Assembly (NCBI GenBank): GCA_023142215.1
Contig: JAGLJW010000035.1
Coordinates: forward strand, 1 to 18,495
Direction of reading: 5' to 3'
Origin: Candidatus Parcubacteria bacterium
GTDB taxonomy: Bacteria; Patescibacteriota; Patescibacteriia; Patescibacteriales; UBA12075
Length of the DNA stretch: 18,495 nucleotides
The notes below the pieces were generated by a model. It saw nothing but the letters and a program-made list of their open reading frames with translations, was not told the DNA's origin and made no database searches. This document shows, piece by piece, positions 5,153-12,092 of this stretch; position 1 is the stretch's first letter, and the number at the start of each line of letters is the position of its first letter. The position numbers and the translations under genes were made by a program.

Positions 5153-5181
5153 ATAGTATAATAAATATTTTTTTTTGTCAA
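5153..5181 (-). promoter_or_regulatory. Promoter of rplS
   Basis: Minus strand TTGACA (5181-5176), exactly 17 bases, TACTAT (5158-5153). The start would be near 5146, giving a leader of about 47 bases. The -35 box begins just after the HU terminator stem. Confidence 0.75.
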
Positions 5182-5182
5182 T

Positions 5183-5216
5183 AGAAAACGCTGTTTGGTT
5201 AAAAACAGCGTTTTCT
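5183..5216 (-). terminator. Terminator of the HU gene
   Basis: A 14-bp stem: AGAAAACGCTGTTT (5183-5196) with AAACAGCGTTTTCT (5203-5216). The U-rich part is the lower 3' arm (TTTTCTATT on the minus strand). It lies 17 bases beyond the HU stop codon. Confidence 0.7.
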
Positions 5217-5233
5217 TAAAAATTTCACTAATA

Positions 5234-5533
5234 TTACTCTGTTGTTGTTTCGCTTTTTTCCTTTAAAGCGTCTTTTAATGTTTTACCTGTTTTGAATTTT
5301 GCGACTCTTACTGCTGGAATTTGAATTCTTTCTGAAGGATTTTGTGGATTTACACCACCTCTTGCGTGTCTAACTCTTGATAAAAATGTTCCAAAACCAG
5401 TAATAGTTACTTCGTTTCCTGATTTTAATTCCTCAATAATGGTTGAAGTTAATGCTTCTAGCATTCGTTCAGTTTCTTTTTTAGAAACTTCTGCTTTAGT
5501 AGCAATTTTTTCGATAAGTGCTGCTTTGTTCAT
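5234..5533 (-). CDS. hup: DNA-binding protein HU
   Basis: A 99-residue histone-like protein that bends and compacts DNA as a dimer. The N-terminal helical part MNKAALIEKIATKAEVSKKE is followed by the HU/IHF signature GFGTFLSRVRHARGGVNPQ (46-64) and the beta-arm/return strand IQIPAVRVAKFKTGKTLKDA. The arm-tip residues NPQ with the intercalating proline are present. The last eight residues are an acidic/threonine tail. It has a good promoter with an extended -10 and its own terminator, so it is monocistronic. No Shine-Dalgarno. Confidence 0.96.
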   Translation of the reverse strand: MNKAALIEKIATKAEVSKKETERMLEALTSTIIEELKSGNEVTITGFGTFLSRVRHARGGVNPQNPSERIQIPAVRVAKFKTGKTLKDALKEKSETTTE

Positions 5534-5585
5534 AAAGTTAAAATTAATTTTTTAAATTATAAATGAATTATATATTATATTACTA

Positions 5586-5613
5586 ATTATAGCAAATTCT
5601 AAAAAAAGTGCAA
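5586..5613 (-). promoter_or_regulatory. Promoter of the HU gene
   Basis: Minus strand TTGCAC (5613-5608), 16 bases, TATAAT (5591-5586) preceded by TGC, an extended -10. The start would be near 5579, about 45 bases before the ATG. Confidence 0.7.
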
Positions 5614-5638
5614 TATTGATTGCTAAATTGATAAATTA

Positions 5639-7153
5639 TTATCTTGCATATTCTGTTACTCGCATTTCTCTGATTAAATTTATTTTAATTTCACCAGGAT
5701 ATTTAAGTTCCTCTTCAATTTTTTTAGCGATGTCATGAGCAAGTTGGTGAGCTTTTAAATCATCTACTTTCTCCGCTGAGACAAAAACTCTTATTTCTCT
5801 TCCGGCTTGAATGGCGTATGTTTTTTCAATACCATCAAAACTTGTTGCTATTTTTTCAAGTTCTTCAAGTCTTTGTAAATATTGATCATAGCTATCATGT
5901 CTAGCTCCTGGTCTAGCCGAAGAAATTGCATCGGCAACTTTTACAATTACTGAAATTAATCCACGTGGTTTATCATCGTGATGAGTTTCAATAGGATCTA
6001 TAATTTCCTGTGGAAGACCAAATTTTCTACCAATATCTCCTCCAATTGCTGGATGAGTTCCTTGAACTTCATGATCAACAGCTTTTCCGATATCATGAAG
6101 TAGTCCAGCTTTTTTAGCAACTGTAACATCAATATTTAATTGATCAGCAATTAAAGCTGATAAATGTGCTACTTCTAATGAATGCCCTAAAGCATTTTGA
6201 CCATAACTTGTTCTGTATTTTAAACGTCCAATAATTTGAACTAATTTTGGATCAAGTCCTGTAACACCTACGTCATATAAAGCATCTTCACCAGCTTTTT
6301 TAATATCAAGAGCTAATTCTTTTTTAGCTTCTTTGATAGCATCTTCAATTTTAGTTGGATGAATTCGTCCGTCTAGAATTAATTTCTCAAGTGTTTTTTT
6401 GGCAATATGTCTTCTGATTGGTGAGAAACCTGAAACTGTAATTGTATTTGGAGTGTCATCTACAATAATTTCAGTACCAGTTAGTGTTTCTATTGATTTA
6501 ATATTTCTACCTTCTCTTCCAATAATTCTTCCTTTCATTTCGTCATTTGGTAAATCAACAGTTGTTGTTGTGATTTCTGTTGTGTATTTTGAAACTAAGC
6601 GTTGCATTGTGCTAGCCATTAAATCTTTGGCTTTTATTTCTAATGCTTCAGCTTCTTGATTTTCTAACTTCCTAATCCTAGAAGTGAGCGTTTCAGACAT
6701 TCGTTCTTCAACGTTTCTCATTAATACTTTTTCTGCATCTTCTTGCGACATAGTTGCAATTTTTTCAAGTTTGTCAATTTGTGATTGTTTGATTTCTTTG
6801 ATTTTTTTCTTTACTTCTTCAACTTGGTTTATTTTGTCAAAAAGCTTTTGTTGTTTATCCTGGAAAGAAAGGATTTTTTGTGAAAATGTATTTTCTTTTT
6901 GTTCTAATCTATTTTGTAAAGCTTTAATTTCATTGTGACGTTCTTTTTCATCTTTTTTGGCGTCTTCAATAATTTTTATAGCTTTATCTTGGGCTTTAAG
7001 TGAAAGTTCATTTTGTTTATTTTTTGCTTCTGAGATAATTTTCTCAGATTTTTTTTCTGCTGACTCAATGCTTGTTGAAGCTTTTTTTTGACGAACTAAG
7101 TAACCAATAAAAAAAGCACCTCCAGCTATGGCAACATAAATTATGTATTCCAT
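5639..7153 (-). CDS. rny: Ribonuclease Y
   Basis: A 504-residue membrane-anchored endoribonuclease that starts bulk mRNA decay. In order: one N-terminal transmembrane helix (about 2-20), a long coiled coil rich in K/E/Q (about 25-185), a KH RNA-binding domain with GRIIGREGRNIKSIE (about 208-222), an HD phosphohydrolase domain with H324, the H353-D354 pair in LLHDIGK and D408 in VKVADAI, and the conserved end RVTEYAR. The ATG at 7153 is chosen because it puts the membrane helix at the very N-terminus; an in-frame TTG at 7186 would add eleven residues of no family character. The leader of about 170 bases from the promoter at 7330-7358 contains a REP-like palindrome. Confidence 0.96.
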   Translation of the reverse strand: MEYIIYVAIAGGAFFIGYLVRQKKASTSIESAEKKSEKIISEAKNKQNELSLKAQDKAIKIIEDAKKDEKERHNEIKALQNRLEQKENTFSQKILSFQDKQQKLFDKINQVEEVKKKIKEIKQSQIDKLEKIATMSQEDAEKVLMRNVEERMSETLTSRIRKLENQEAEALEIKAKDLMASTMQRLVSKYTTEITTTTVDLPNDEMKGRIIGREGRNIKSIETLTGTEIIVDDTPNTITVSGFSPIRRHIAKKTLEKLILDGRIHPTKIEDAIKEAKKELALDIKKAGEDALYDVGVTGLDPKLVQIIGRLKYRTSYGQNALGHSLEVAHLSALIADQLNIDVTVAKKAGLLHDIGKAVDHEVQGTHPAIGGDIGRKFGLPQEIIDPIETHHDDKPRGLISVIVKVADAISSARPGARHDSYDQYLQRLEELEKIATSFDGIEKTYAIQAGREIRVFVSAEKVDDLKAHQLAHDIAKKIEEELKYPGEIKINLIREMRVTEYAR

Positions 7154-7203
7154 ATTTATATTATGAAGATGAATTTTGGGTAACAAGATAAATTAACCAA
7201 CAA

Positions 7204-7221
7204 ATCCGTCAACTGACGGAT
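7204..7221. repeat. REP-like palindrome, copy B, in the rny leader
   Basis: ATCCGTCA (7204-7211) and TGACGGAT (7214-7221) around AC. Its core TCCGTCAACTGACGGA shares the frame TCC..CA..TG..GGA with copy A, the differing arm positions changing in pairs. Confidence 0.8.
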
Positions 7222-7329
7222 GGCTAATATTAAATATTATATTTTGATTTTATATATAAATTTAAGCAATTATCAAGTACATTCCAACTCTAAACATCTT
7301 CTCATTTCATTAATTATTCTATTAAATAT

Positions 7330-7358
7330 ACTTTAGCATACCATATTGTTTTTGTAAA
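7330..7358 (-). promoter_or_regulatory. Putative promoter of rny
   Basis: Minus strand TTTACA (7358-7353), 17 bases, TAAAGT (7335-7330). It begins nine bases after the clpP stop codon. No strong terminator separates clpP from it, so read-through from clpP is possible. Confidence 0.45.
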
Positions 7359-7366
7359 GAAAGGCA

Positions 7367-7939
7367 TTATTTAATGATTTTATCAATGATGTTATATTTT
7401 TTTGCTTCTTCTGCACTCATATAATAATCTCTATCTGTATCTTTTTCAATCTTAGCTAGTTTTTGGTTTGTATGTTTAACTAATATTTTATTTAGTTTAT
7501 CTCTTGTTTTTAAAATATGATTAGCTCTTATCTTAACATCAGAGGCTTGTCCTTCTGCCCCTCCCATAACCTGATGGATCATAACTTCGGAATTTGGTAG
7601 GGAATATCTTTTATTTTTAGCTCCAGAGGCAAGTAAAATAGCTCCCATGCTTGCAGCGGTTCCGACACAAATTGTGGCAACATCACTTTTTATATATTGC
7701 ATAGTGTCATAAATTGCGAGTCCTGCTGAAACTGAGCCACCTGGTGAATTTATGTAAAATTTAATATCTTTGTTTTTATTTTCGGCGTCTAAGAATAAAA
7801 ATTGAGCAATAATAATATTTGCTACGGTATCATTAATAGGGTAGCCCAAAAAAATAATTCTATCTTTTAAAAGACGTGAATAAATATCATAAGCTCGTTC
7901 GTTGTGTCCTTGTTTTTCAATTACTGTTGGTATTAACAT
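7367..7939 (-). CDS. clpP: ATP-dependent Clp protease proteolytic subunit
   Basis: A 190-residue serine protease that forms the tetradecameric chamber used by ClpX/ClpC-type unfoldases. The catalytic triad is S97 (in GTAASMGA), H122 (MIHQ) and D171 (DRDYYMSAEEA), the same spacing as in the E. coli enzyme. The N-terminal MLIPTVIE and the block YINSPGGSVSAGLAIYDTM are standard. There is no propeptide beyond the usual few residues. It is the last gene of the infB-rbfA-nrnA-clpP series, 59 bases after nrnA; that gap carries the 11-mer GGTCTGTCGCC. No ClpX gene is in the window. Confidence 0.97.
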   Translation of the reverse strand: MLIPTVIEKQGHNERAYDIYSRLLKDRIIFLGYPINDTVANIIIAQFLFLDAENKNKDIKFYINSPGGSVSAGLAIYDTMQYIKSDVATICVGTAASMGAILLASGAKNKRYSLPNSEVMIHQVMGGAEGQASDVKIRANHILKTRDKLNKILVKHTNQKLAKIEKDTDRDYYMSAEEAKKYNIIDKIIK

Positions 7940-7972
7940 ATATTTGGAATTAATAATTAATAATTTTAAATG

Positions 7973-7983
7973 GGTCTGTCGCC
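7973..7983. repeat. Inverted copy of the GGCGACAGACC 11-mer
   Basis: GGTCTGTCGCC, the exact reverse complement of 4705-4715, lying between the nrnA stop and the clpP start. The next three bases AAA also match the copy at 4724-4737. Confidence 0.75.
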
Positions 7984-7998
7984 AAACTACAGCATGAC

Positions 7999-8964
7999 CT
8001 AAATAACTTCCCAGCCTGTTTTTAGCTTTTTTAATTTACCTTTAATAGTAAAACCAGAAGCTTTTTTATGACCGCCTCCACCAAGATTTTTAGCTATTTT
8101 TGAGACATCAATATCTGGATGGCTGGTTCTTAAACTACCTTTGATTTTACCATCTTTCTGTTCTCTCAACAAGACTAGACCAGCTACACCATAAAGGTTG
8201 CTTAAAAATTCTGGAATTCCTTCCAGCTCTTCTTCTGTTACTTTTTGATTTTTAATATCATCCTTAGTTAAAATTGAATAGGCGAAATTATATTTTTGAT
8301 TTATTTTTAAGTTATTAATAGCGGTTCCCCAGATTTTCATAGCATCAACACTTTTATTTCGCCAAGTGTTTTCAATAATCATTGGAAATTTAGCACCGTC
8401 TATCATCATCTCTGAGGCAATTTTTATTGTTTGATCAGTGGTTGAAGGAAAAAGAAAATTGCCTGTATCGGTAAGAATTCCTGTTAATATGCAATTAGCT
8501 ATTTCTTTATTTATTTTTATTTTGTTAATTTTAAAAAAATGATATAAAACTTCGGCAGCTGATGAACTTTGTGGATTTCTAATTTCAATATTTGAATAAT
8601 CATCAATTTTTGGATGATGATCAAATTCTATGAAGATTTGTTTTTCTGTTCTGTTTTTAATTTCTTCAACTAGATTAGTTCTACTTAAACTGCCGCAATC
8701 AAGAGCTATAATTAAATCAAAAGTATTAAAATTAATTTCATTTCTATCATAAATAATTTTTTCAACATGAGCTAGAAAATTAAACTGATAGGGAGGTTTA
8801 TCTAAACAAAAAGCAGACCAGTTTTTTTTGATATTTGTTAAATATTCGGCAACAGCTCCGGTTGAAGCTAATGCGTCACCATCTGGTCTGTTGTGAGTTA
8901 CCAAAAGTATATTTTTTGCTTTTTGTATTTGATTGTATGCTTCTTTGTATCTTTCTTTTAACAT
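7999..8964 (-). CDS. nrnA: NrnA-like DHH phosphoesterase (nanoRNase/pAp phosphatase)
   Basis: A 321-residue DHH-DHHA1 protein. Metal-binding motifs appear in order: HNRPDGD (24-30), D89 in ALDCGS, FDHH (114-117) and D166 in TDTGNF; the DHHA1 domain ends with the substrate-binding GGGGHKKASGF (295-305). This is the layout of NrnA, which degrades two- to five-nucleotide RNAs and dephosphorylates 3'-phosphoadenosine 5'-phosphate. Its place behind infB and rbfA is a classic bacterial gene order (infB-rbfA-nrnA), which supports the assignment. A palindromic repeat (9025-9106) separates it from rbfA. No Shine-Dalgarno. Confidence 0.92.
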   Translation of the reverse strand: MLKERYKEAYNQIQKAKNILLVTHNRPDGDALASTGAVAEYLTNIKKNWSAFCLDKPPYQFNFLAHVEKIIYDRNEINFNTFDLIIALDCGSLSRTNLVEEIKNRTEKQIFIEFDHHPKIDDYSNIEIRNPQSSSAAEVLYHFFKINKIKINKEIANCILTGILTDTGNFLFPSTTDQTIKIASEMMIDGAKFPMIIENTWRNKSVDAMKIWGTAINNLKINQKYNFAYSILTKDDIKNQKVTEEELEGIPEFLSNLYGVAGLVLLREQKDGKIKGSLRTSHPDIDVSKIAKNLGGGGHKKASGFTIKGKLKKLKTGWEVI

Positions 8965-9024
8965 ATTTTTGGTTTCTGGATTTATCTAGTTAGAGGATGG
9001 GTAATTACTCACTAATCATAAAAT

Positions 9025-9106
9025 GTCATCCTGGGCTTGTTGAAGGATCTCGATAATTACGCAAGATTGCATCAACAACGAGATTCTTCGACAAGCTCAG
9101 AATGAC
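9025..9106. repeat. 82-bp palindromic repeat element
   Basis: Two 28-base arms (9025-9052 and 9079-9106) are inverted copies with four differences, around a 26-base centre that itself has GCAA-GA-TTGC (9061-9070). The arms begin GTCATCCTGGGCTTG and end AGCTCAGAATGAC. Three of the differences keep G-U pairing in plus-strand RNA. Sequences of the GTCATTCTGAGC type are recalled as dispersed repeats in many unrelated bacteria. It lies between rbfA and nrnA and would form a strong hairpin in their mRNA. Confidence 0.9.
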
Positions 9107-9146
9107 AAAGGTGTGTGTTTAAACTCTAGATTTTAAGAATTAATTT

Positions 9147-9470
9147 TTACAGTTCTTTTATGGCTTGTTCTATTTCTTCTACGTATTTTTCTGAAGTATC
9201 TAATCGCCAATTGAATTTCGGGATATATTTTAAATGAATTCTGTTTTTTAATAATTTTGAAAAGGTTTTACCGCTTTTTCGCAAATTTTTAAGTGCAGAG
9301 CCAGAAACATTATCTGGTAAAACTGAAATAAAAATTGTTGCACTTTTTAAATCAGGTGAACATTTTATTTTTTTTATAGTTATTAATGCATTCGGCATTG
9401 GAGATTCAATTGCAATTGCGTTGCTAAGTTCGCTTCTGAGCATTTCGTTGACTTGTTCCATTCTGGACAT
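9147..9470 (-). CDS. rbfA: Ribosome-binding factor A
   Basis: A 107-residue KH-fold protein needed for late 30S maturation and 16S 5'-end processing. The family pattern is clear: RMEQVNEMLRSELS at the N-terminus, then LITIKKIKCSPDLKSATIFI with the conserved SPDLK, and IPKFNWRLDTSEKYVEEIEQ near the end. Length is usual for the family. It starts 15 bases after the infB stop, so the two are translated from one message. The start at 9470 is chosen because the N-terminus MSRMEQVN matches the family; codon 4 is another ATG. Confidence 0.93.
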   Translation of the reverse strand: MSRMEQVNEMLRSELSNAIAIESPMPNALITIKKIKCSPDLKSATIFISVLPDNVSGSALKNLRKSGKTFSKLLKNRIHLKYIPKFNWRLDTSEKYVEEIEQAIKEL

Positions 9471-9485
9471 ATTATTTTTGAGAAA

Positions 9486-11456
9486 TTATAATTTATTAAC
9501 AACTTTTGTTTCTTTGTAAAATTCTAAAATATCACCTTTTTCAATTAGATGTTTACCTTCGTAAAATATTCCACATTCTTCATCTTGCTCTGCTTTTTTC
9601 ACATCATCTGTTCCAATTTTTAAAGCTGTTAATTTTCCTTCAGCAAAAAAAGTTTTTTCACGAATAATTTCAATAGTTACATTATTTTCAACAAAACCAT
9701 CTAAAACTTTACCACCGATAATTTGTTTCCCCTTTTCTGTTCTAAAAATTTCCAAGACCTTAAGTCTACCAATTTTTTCTCGTTTAATTTCAGTAACTAC
9801 CAATGATTGCATATCTTCTTTAACGTCATTAATTAAATCATAAATAATACTATAAAGCTTAATTGTAACACCAGTATCACGAGCTAACTTTTTAATTTGT
9901 GGAGAAACTTTAATATTAAAACCAAGTATTTTTGATTTAGTCGTTTCAGCTTTTATGACATCACCTTCTGTGATATTTCCAAGTCCGCTATGAATAATTT
10001 TAGCTTTAACTTTTTTTGTATTAATCTTTTCAAGTGACTCATCAATTGCTTCAATAGTTCCCAACACATCACTTTTAATAATTATATTTACTTTTTTTAC
10101 ATCAGGATCTTCACTAACTGTTTCAATTTTTGTTGTAAAAATATTACTAACAGTATTTTTTCTTTTTGGATGCTTTATTTTTTTACCTGTTCCAACTTCA
10201 ATAATATCACCAACATTCACAGTTGTTTTTAAGCCTAATATTTGAGTTGGAGTTGCGGGAGTTGCTTTGTCTATCTTTTTTTCATAATAATTATTAAGTC
10301 GTTTAACTTTTCCAATTTGTATATTGTTTAAAATTAATTTATCGCCAGTTTTAAGAGTTCCGTTTTGAATTAATACTGTTGCAATTGGTCCAGATTCTTT
10401 ATTTACATGTGATTCAATTACTGTTCCGACTGCACTTGCTTTTGGATTAGCTTTTAAGGTTTCAGCTTCTGCTTCTGCTACTAATAAAATACTATCAAGC
10501 AATTCAACAATTCCAGTCTCATTCTTTGCTGATATTTCAGAGCAAATAACATTTCCACCCCAATCTTCTGGTGTAATTTTTAATTTATTTGATAATTCTG
10601 TTTTTATTTTATTAACGTCTGCTTCGGCTTTATCAATTTTATTAATAGCAACAATAAAAGGCAATTTAGCCGCTTGAATAATTTTATATGCTTCAATGGT
10701 TTGAGGTTGAACTCCATCGTCAGCAGCAACAATCAAAATAGCAACATCAGCAATTTTTGCACCACGACTACGCATGGCAGTAAAAGCTTCATGTCCAGGA
10801 GTGTCAATAAAAGTTATATCTTGTCCACGTCTGTTGACTTGATAGGCTCCGATGTGTTGAGTAATTCCACCCATTTCTTCGTCTATTTTATGTGAACGTC
10901 TGATTGCATCAAGTAAGCTTGTTTTACCATGATCAACATGTCCCATAACAACAATAACAGGGGGGCGTGTTATTAAATTCTCTTTATTTTCCTTTTTTAA
11001 AATTTCTTGTAATTTATTATCTTCTACAATTTCTGTTCCGTCTTTACTTTCTTTTTGAACCTTAAGCCCGAGTTCTTCGCTAATTAGCCAAACAGTGTCA
11101 TAATCAATTTTTTCATTAATAGAAGCAAAAATTCCATTTTTCATTAATTCAGCTAAAATTATATTAACTGGTTGATTAGAAATTACGGAAAGTTCGCGAA
11201 CTGTTAAAATGTTTGGAATTTTTATATTTTTGATAACAATATTCTTTCTCTTTTCAGCCTCTTCCTCTTTTCGTTTATCATCTTTTTTCATCTGAATTTG
11301 TCTTCTAAGTCTTGGCCAGTCTTTAATAATTTTATGAGCTACTGATTTATTGATTTTAATAGCTTTAGCACCAATATCAAAACCGAATTGTGGCAAATAT
11401 TCGCGTAATTCTTGTGGTGTTATTCTAAGTTTTCTAGCTAACTCTGTAATATTCAT
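9486..11456 (-). CDS. infB: Translation initiation factor IF-2
   Basis: A 656-residue GTPase that brings fMet-tRNA to the 30S subunit and promotes subunit joining. The N-terminal part is short: an IF2_N-like segment (about 1-50), a charged linker (55-75) and a second IF2_N domain (about 80-130). The G domain begins near 165 with GHVDHGKT (172-179), DTPGHEAF (218-225) and NKID (272-275), followed by the EF-Tu-like domain II and the IF-2 domains III and IV to the end. All GTPase motifs are intact. It heads the operon infB-rbfA-nrnA-clpP with its own promoter; nusA, often upstream, is absent here. Confidence 0.98.
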   Translation of the reverse strand: MNITELARKLRITPQELREYLPQFGFDIGAKAIKINKSVAHKIIKDWPRLRRQIQMKKDDKRKEEEAEKRKNIVIKNIKIPNILTVRELSVISNQPVNIILAELMKNGIFASINEKIDYDTVWLISEELGLKVQKESKDGTEIVEDNKLQEILKKENKENLITRPPVIVVMGHVDHGKTSLLDAIRRSHKIDEEMGGITQHIGAYQVNRRGQDITFIDTPGHEAFTAMRSRGAKIADVAILIVAADDGVQPQTIEAYKIIQAAKLPFIVAINKIDKAEADVNKIKTELSNKLKITPEDWGGNVICSEISAKNETGIVELLDSILLVAEAEAETLKANPKASAVGTVIESHVNKESGPIATVLIQNGTLKTGDKLILNNIQIGKVKRLNNYYEKKIDKATPATPTQILGLKTTVNVGDIIEVGTGKKIKHPKRKNTVSNIFTTKIETVSEDPDVKKVNIIIKSDVLGTIEAIDESLEKINTKKVKAKIIHSGLGNITEGDVIKAETTKSKILGFNIKVSPQIKKLARDTGVTIKLYSIIYDLINDVKEDMQSLVVTEIKREKIGRLKVLEIFRTEKGKQIIGGKVLDGFVENNVTIEIIREKTFFAEGKLTALKIGTDDVKKAEQDEECGIFYEGKHLIEKGDILEFYKETKVVNKL

Positions 11457-11487
11457 GAATAAAAAAATAATTTGTTAATTAAAAAAT

Positions 11488-11503
11488 ATTCCAAACAAGG
11501 AAT
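11488..11503 (-). promoter_or_regulatory. 5' hairpin of the infB mRNA
   Basis: ATTCC (11488-11492) pairs with GGAAT (11499-11503) and on the minus strand is followed by an A/T run. It starts within a few bases of the predicted infB transcript start, so it is a 5' stabilising or weak attenuation element. Confidence 0.3.
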
Positions 11504-11511
11504 TTTATTTA

Positions 11512-11540
11512 ATCTTACATTTTTTTTAATAATATGTCAA
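11512..11540 (-). promoter_or_regulatory. Promoter of the infB operon
   Basis: Minus strand TTGACA (11540-11535), exactly 17 bases, TAAGAT (11517-11512). The start would be near 11505, with a leader of about 50 bases. Confidence 0.7.
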
Positions 11541-11554
11541 TTTTGATAAAGAAA

Positions 11555-11588
11555 AAACCCTGAAATGGATTCCAGGGTTGTTTTTTAA
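11555..11588 (-). terminator. Strong terminator between the GC-rich unit and infB
   Basis: AACCCTG (about 11556-11562) pairs with CAGGGTT (11573-11579), and on the minus strand the stem is followed by TTTTTTC. The plus strand also has a T-run after the stem, so it can act both ways. On the minus strand it ends whatever is transcribed from 11590-11870, just upstream of the infB promoter. Confidence 0.8.
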
Positions 11589-11607
11589 AAAAGGGCAGGT
11601 GATACCT

Positions 11608-11643
11608 TTATACTTCAGTCGGGTCTTTGTTTTTTGTTGGCAT
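11608..11643 (-). CDS. Possible 11-residue peptide with strong Shine-Dalgarno
   Basis: MPTKNKDPTEV, ending in TAA. AAGGAGG (11657-11651) stands seven bases before the ATG, an optimal ribosome site and the strongest in the window, which is the only reason to take so short an ORF seriously. It would be the second cistron behind the 51-residue ORF and ends 20 bases before the terminator. It could equally be a regulatory upstream-type peptide or chance. Confidence 0.25.
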   Translation of the reverse strand: MPTKNKDPTEV

Positions 11644-11692
11644 GATTATGCCTCCTTATACCAACAGCGGGCGTTACGCTATGGAGTGCGTA

Positions 11693-11848
11693 TTAGAAAT
11701 GCAGGCTGGGTTGCGCCACTGTGCTGGTCATCGTCTGTTGTTGGGATGTTTGCCACTTCACCATCAATAGGTCAATAGGTGTTTCTCGGGCACGGGTGTC
11801 TTCCAGAATGCTTGTTGTTAGGGATTGCTTCCCATAACGTGTCTTCAT
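11693..11848 (-). CDS. Possible 51-residue small protein, unrecognised
   Basis: The frame starts MKTRYGKQSLTTSILEDTR and ends VAQPSLHF. GAGG stands a few bases before the ATG. It is polar, rich in T, Q and S, with no membrane segment, cysteine pair or known motif. Codons such as CTG, ACC, AGC and GCG are unlike the A/T-ending codons of the neighbouring genes. The start lies inside a hairpin (11832-11870). No function is offered, and the frame may be a by-product of GC-rich structured RNA. Confidence 0.3.
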   Translation of the reverse strand: MKTRYGKQSLTTSILEDTRARETPIDLLMVKWQTSQQQTMTSTVAQPSLHF

Positions 11849-11958
11849 AGTCTAACCTCTGCAGTTATGGTTAAAACATTAACTTTTTTATTTATAATTA
11901 CACAATGCAACTATAAATAATAATAATATATAATAATAAGAATATAGCATAAAAATAA

Positions 11959-11974
11959 AATATTTGCAAATATT
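11959..11974. promoter_or_regulatory. 16-bp palindrome upstream of the SNF2 gene
   Basis: AATATTTGCAAATATT, a perfect palindrome about 120 bases before the SNF2 start codon. It could be an operator for a dimeric regulator, or chance in AT-rich DNA. Confidence 0.3.
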
Positions 11975-12012
11975 GTAAAGTTAGGCAAAAAAAAATAGTT
12001 GAATTAATTTAA

Positions 12013-12047
12013 AATTTTAAAAATATTTTACAATTTTAAAAATATTT
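12013..12047 (+). repeat. Direct 16-bp repeats flanking the SNF2 -35 box
   Basis: AATTTTAAAAATATTT occurs at 12013-12028 and again at 12032-12047, 19 bases apart, straddling the predicted -35 box. Confidence 0.7.
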
Positions 12048-12055
12048 ATTATATT
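12027..12055 (+). promoter_or_regulatory. Promoter of the SNF2 gene
   Basis: TTTACA (12027-12032), 17 bases, TATATT (12050-12055). The start would be near 12062, about 30 bases before the ATG. Both boxes match five of six consensus bases, but in very AT-rich sequence. Confidence 0.5.
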
Positions 12056-12092
12056 TTTATTAGTAGGTAATTTTTAAGAAAAATATAAAATC

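Larger units (their letters stand above)
11590..11870 (-). other. GC-rich island, candidate small-peptide or RNA unit
   Basis: About half of these bases are G or C by eye, against roughly a quarter to a third around them; only the tRNA genes compare. The minus strand is favoured because a good terminator follows at its left end and two small ORFs with Shine-Dalgarno sites lie on it. Internal stems include CCATAAC/GTTATGG (11832-11838 with 11864-11870), which would fold over the first ORF start, GGGA/TCCC (11821-11833) and TACGC/GCGTA near 11679-11693. No tmRNA, RNase P, SRP RNA or rRNA landmark was found. It may be foreign DNA, a structured RNA, or both. Confidence 0.5.

Noticed and set aside
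6399..6938. Two plus-strand frames inside rny
   Set aside because: Antisense to the KH and coiled-coil parts of RNase Y; serine-rich shadow frames.
7154..7186. Eleven-residue N-terminal extension of RNase Y from a TTG
   Set aside because: The ATG at 7153 places the membrane helix at the N-terminus as in the family; the extension has no family character.
11578..11778. 66-codon plus-strand frame in the GC-rich patch
   Set aside because: It starts in the terminator, has no ribosome site, and lies antisense to the better supported small ORFs.
11590..11870. tmRNA, RNase P RNA or rRNA fragment
   Set aside because: No T-arm GGTTCGA, no alanine-rich tag ending, no P4-type GAGGAAAGTCC and no familiar rRNA block on either strand.
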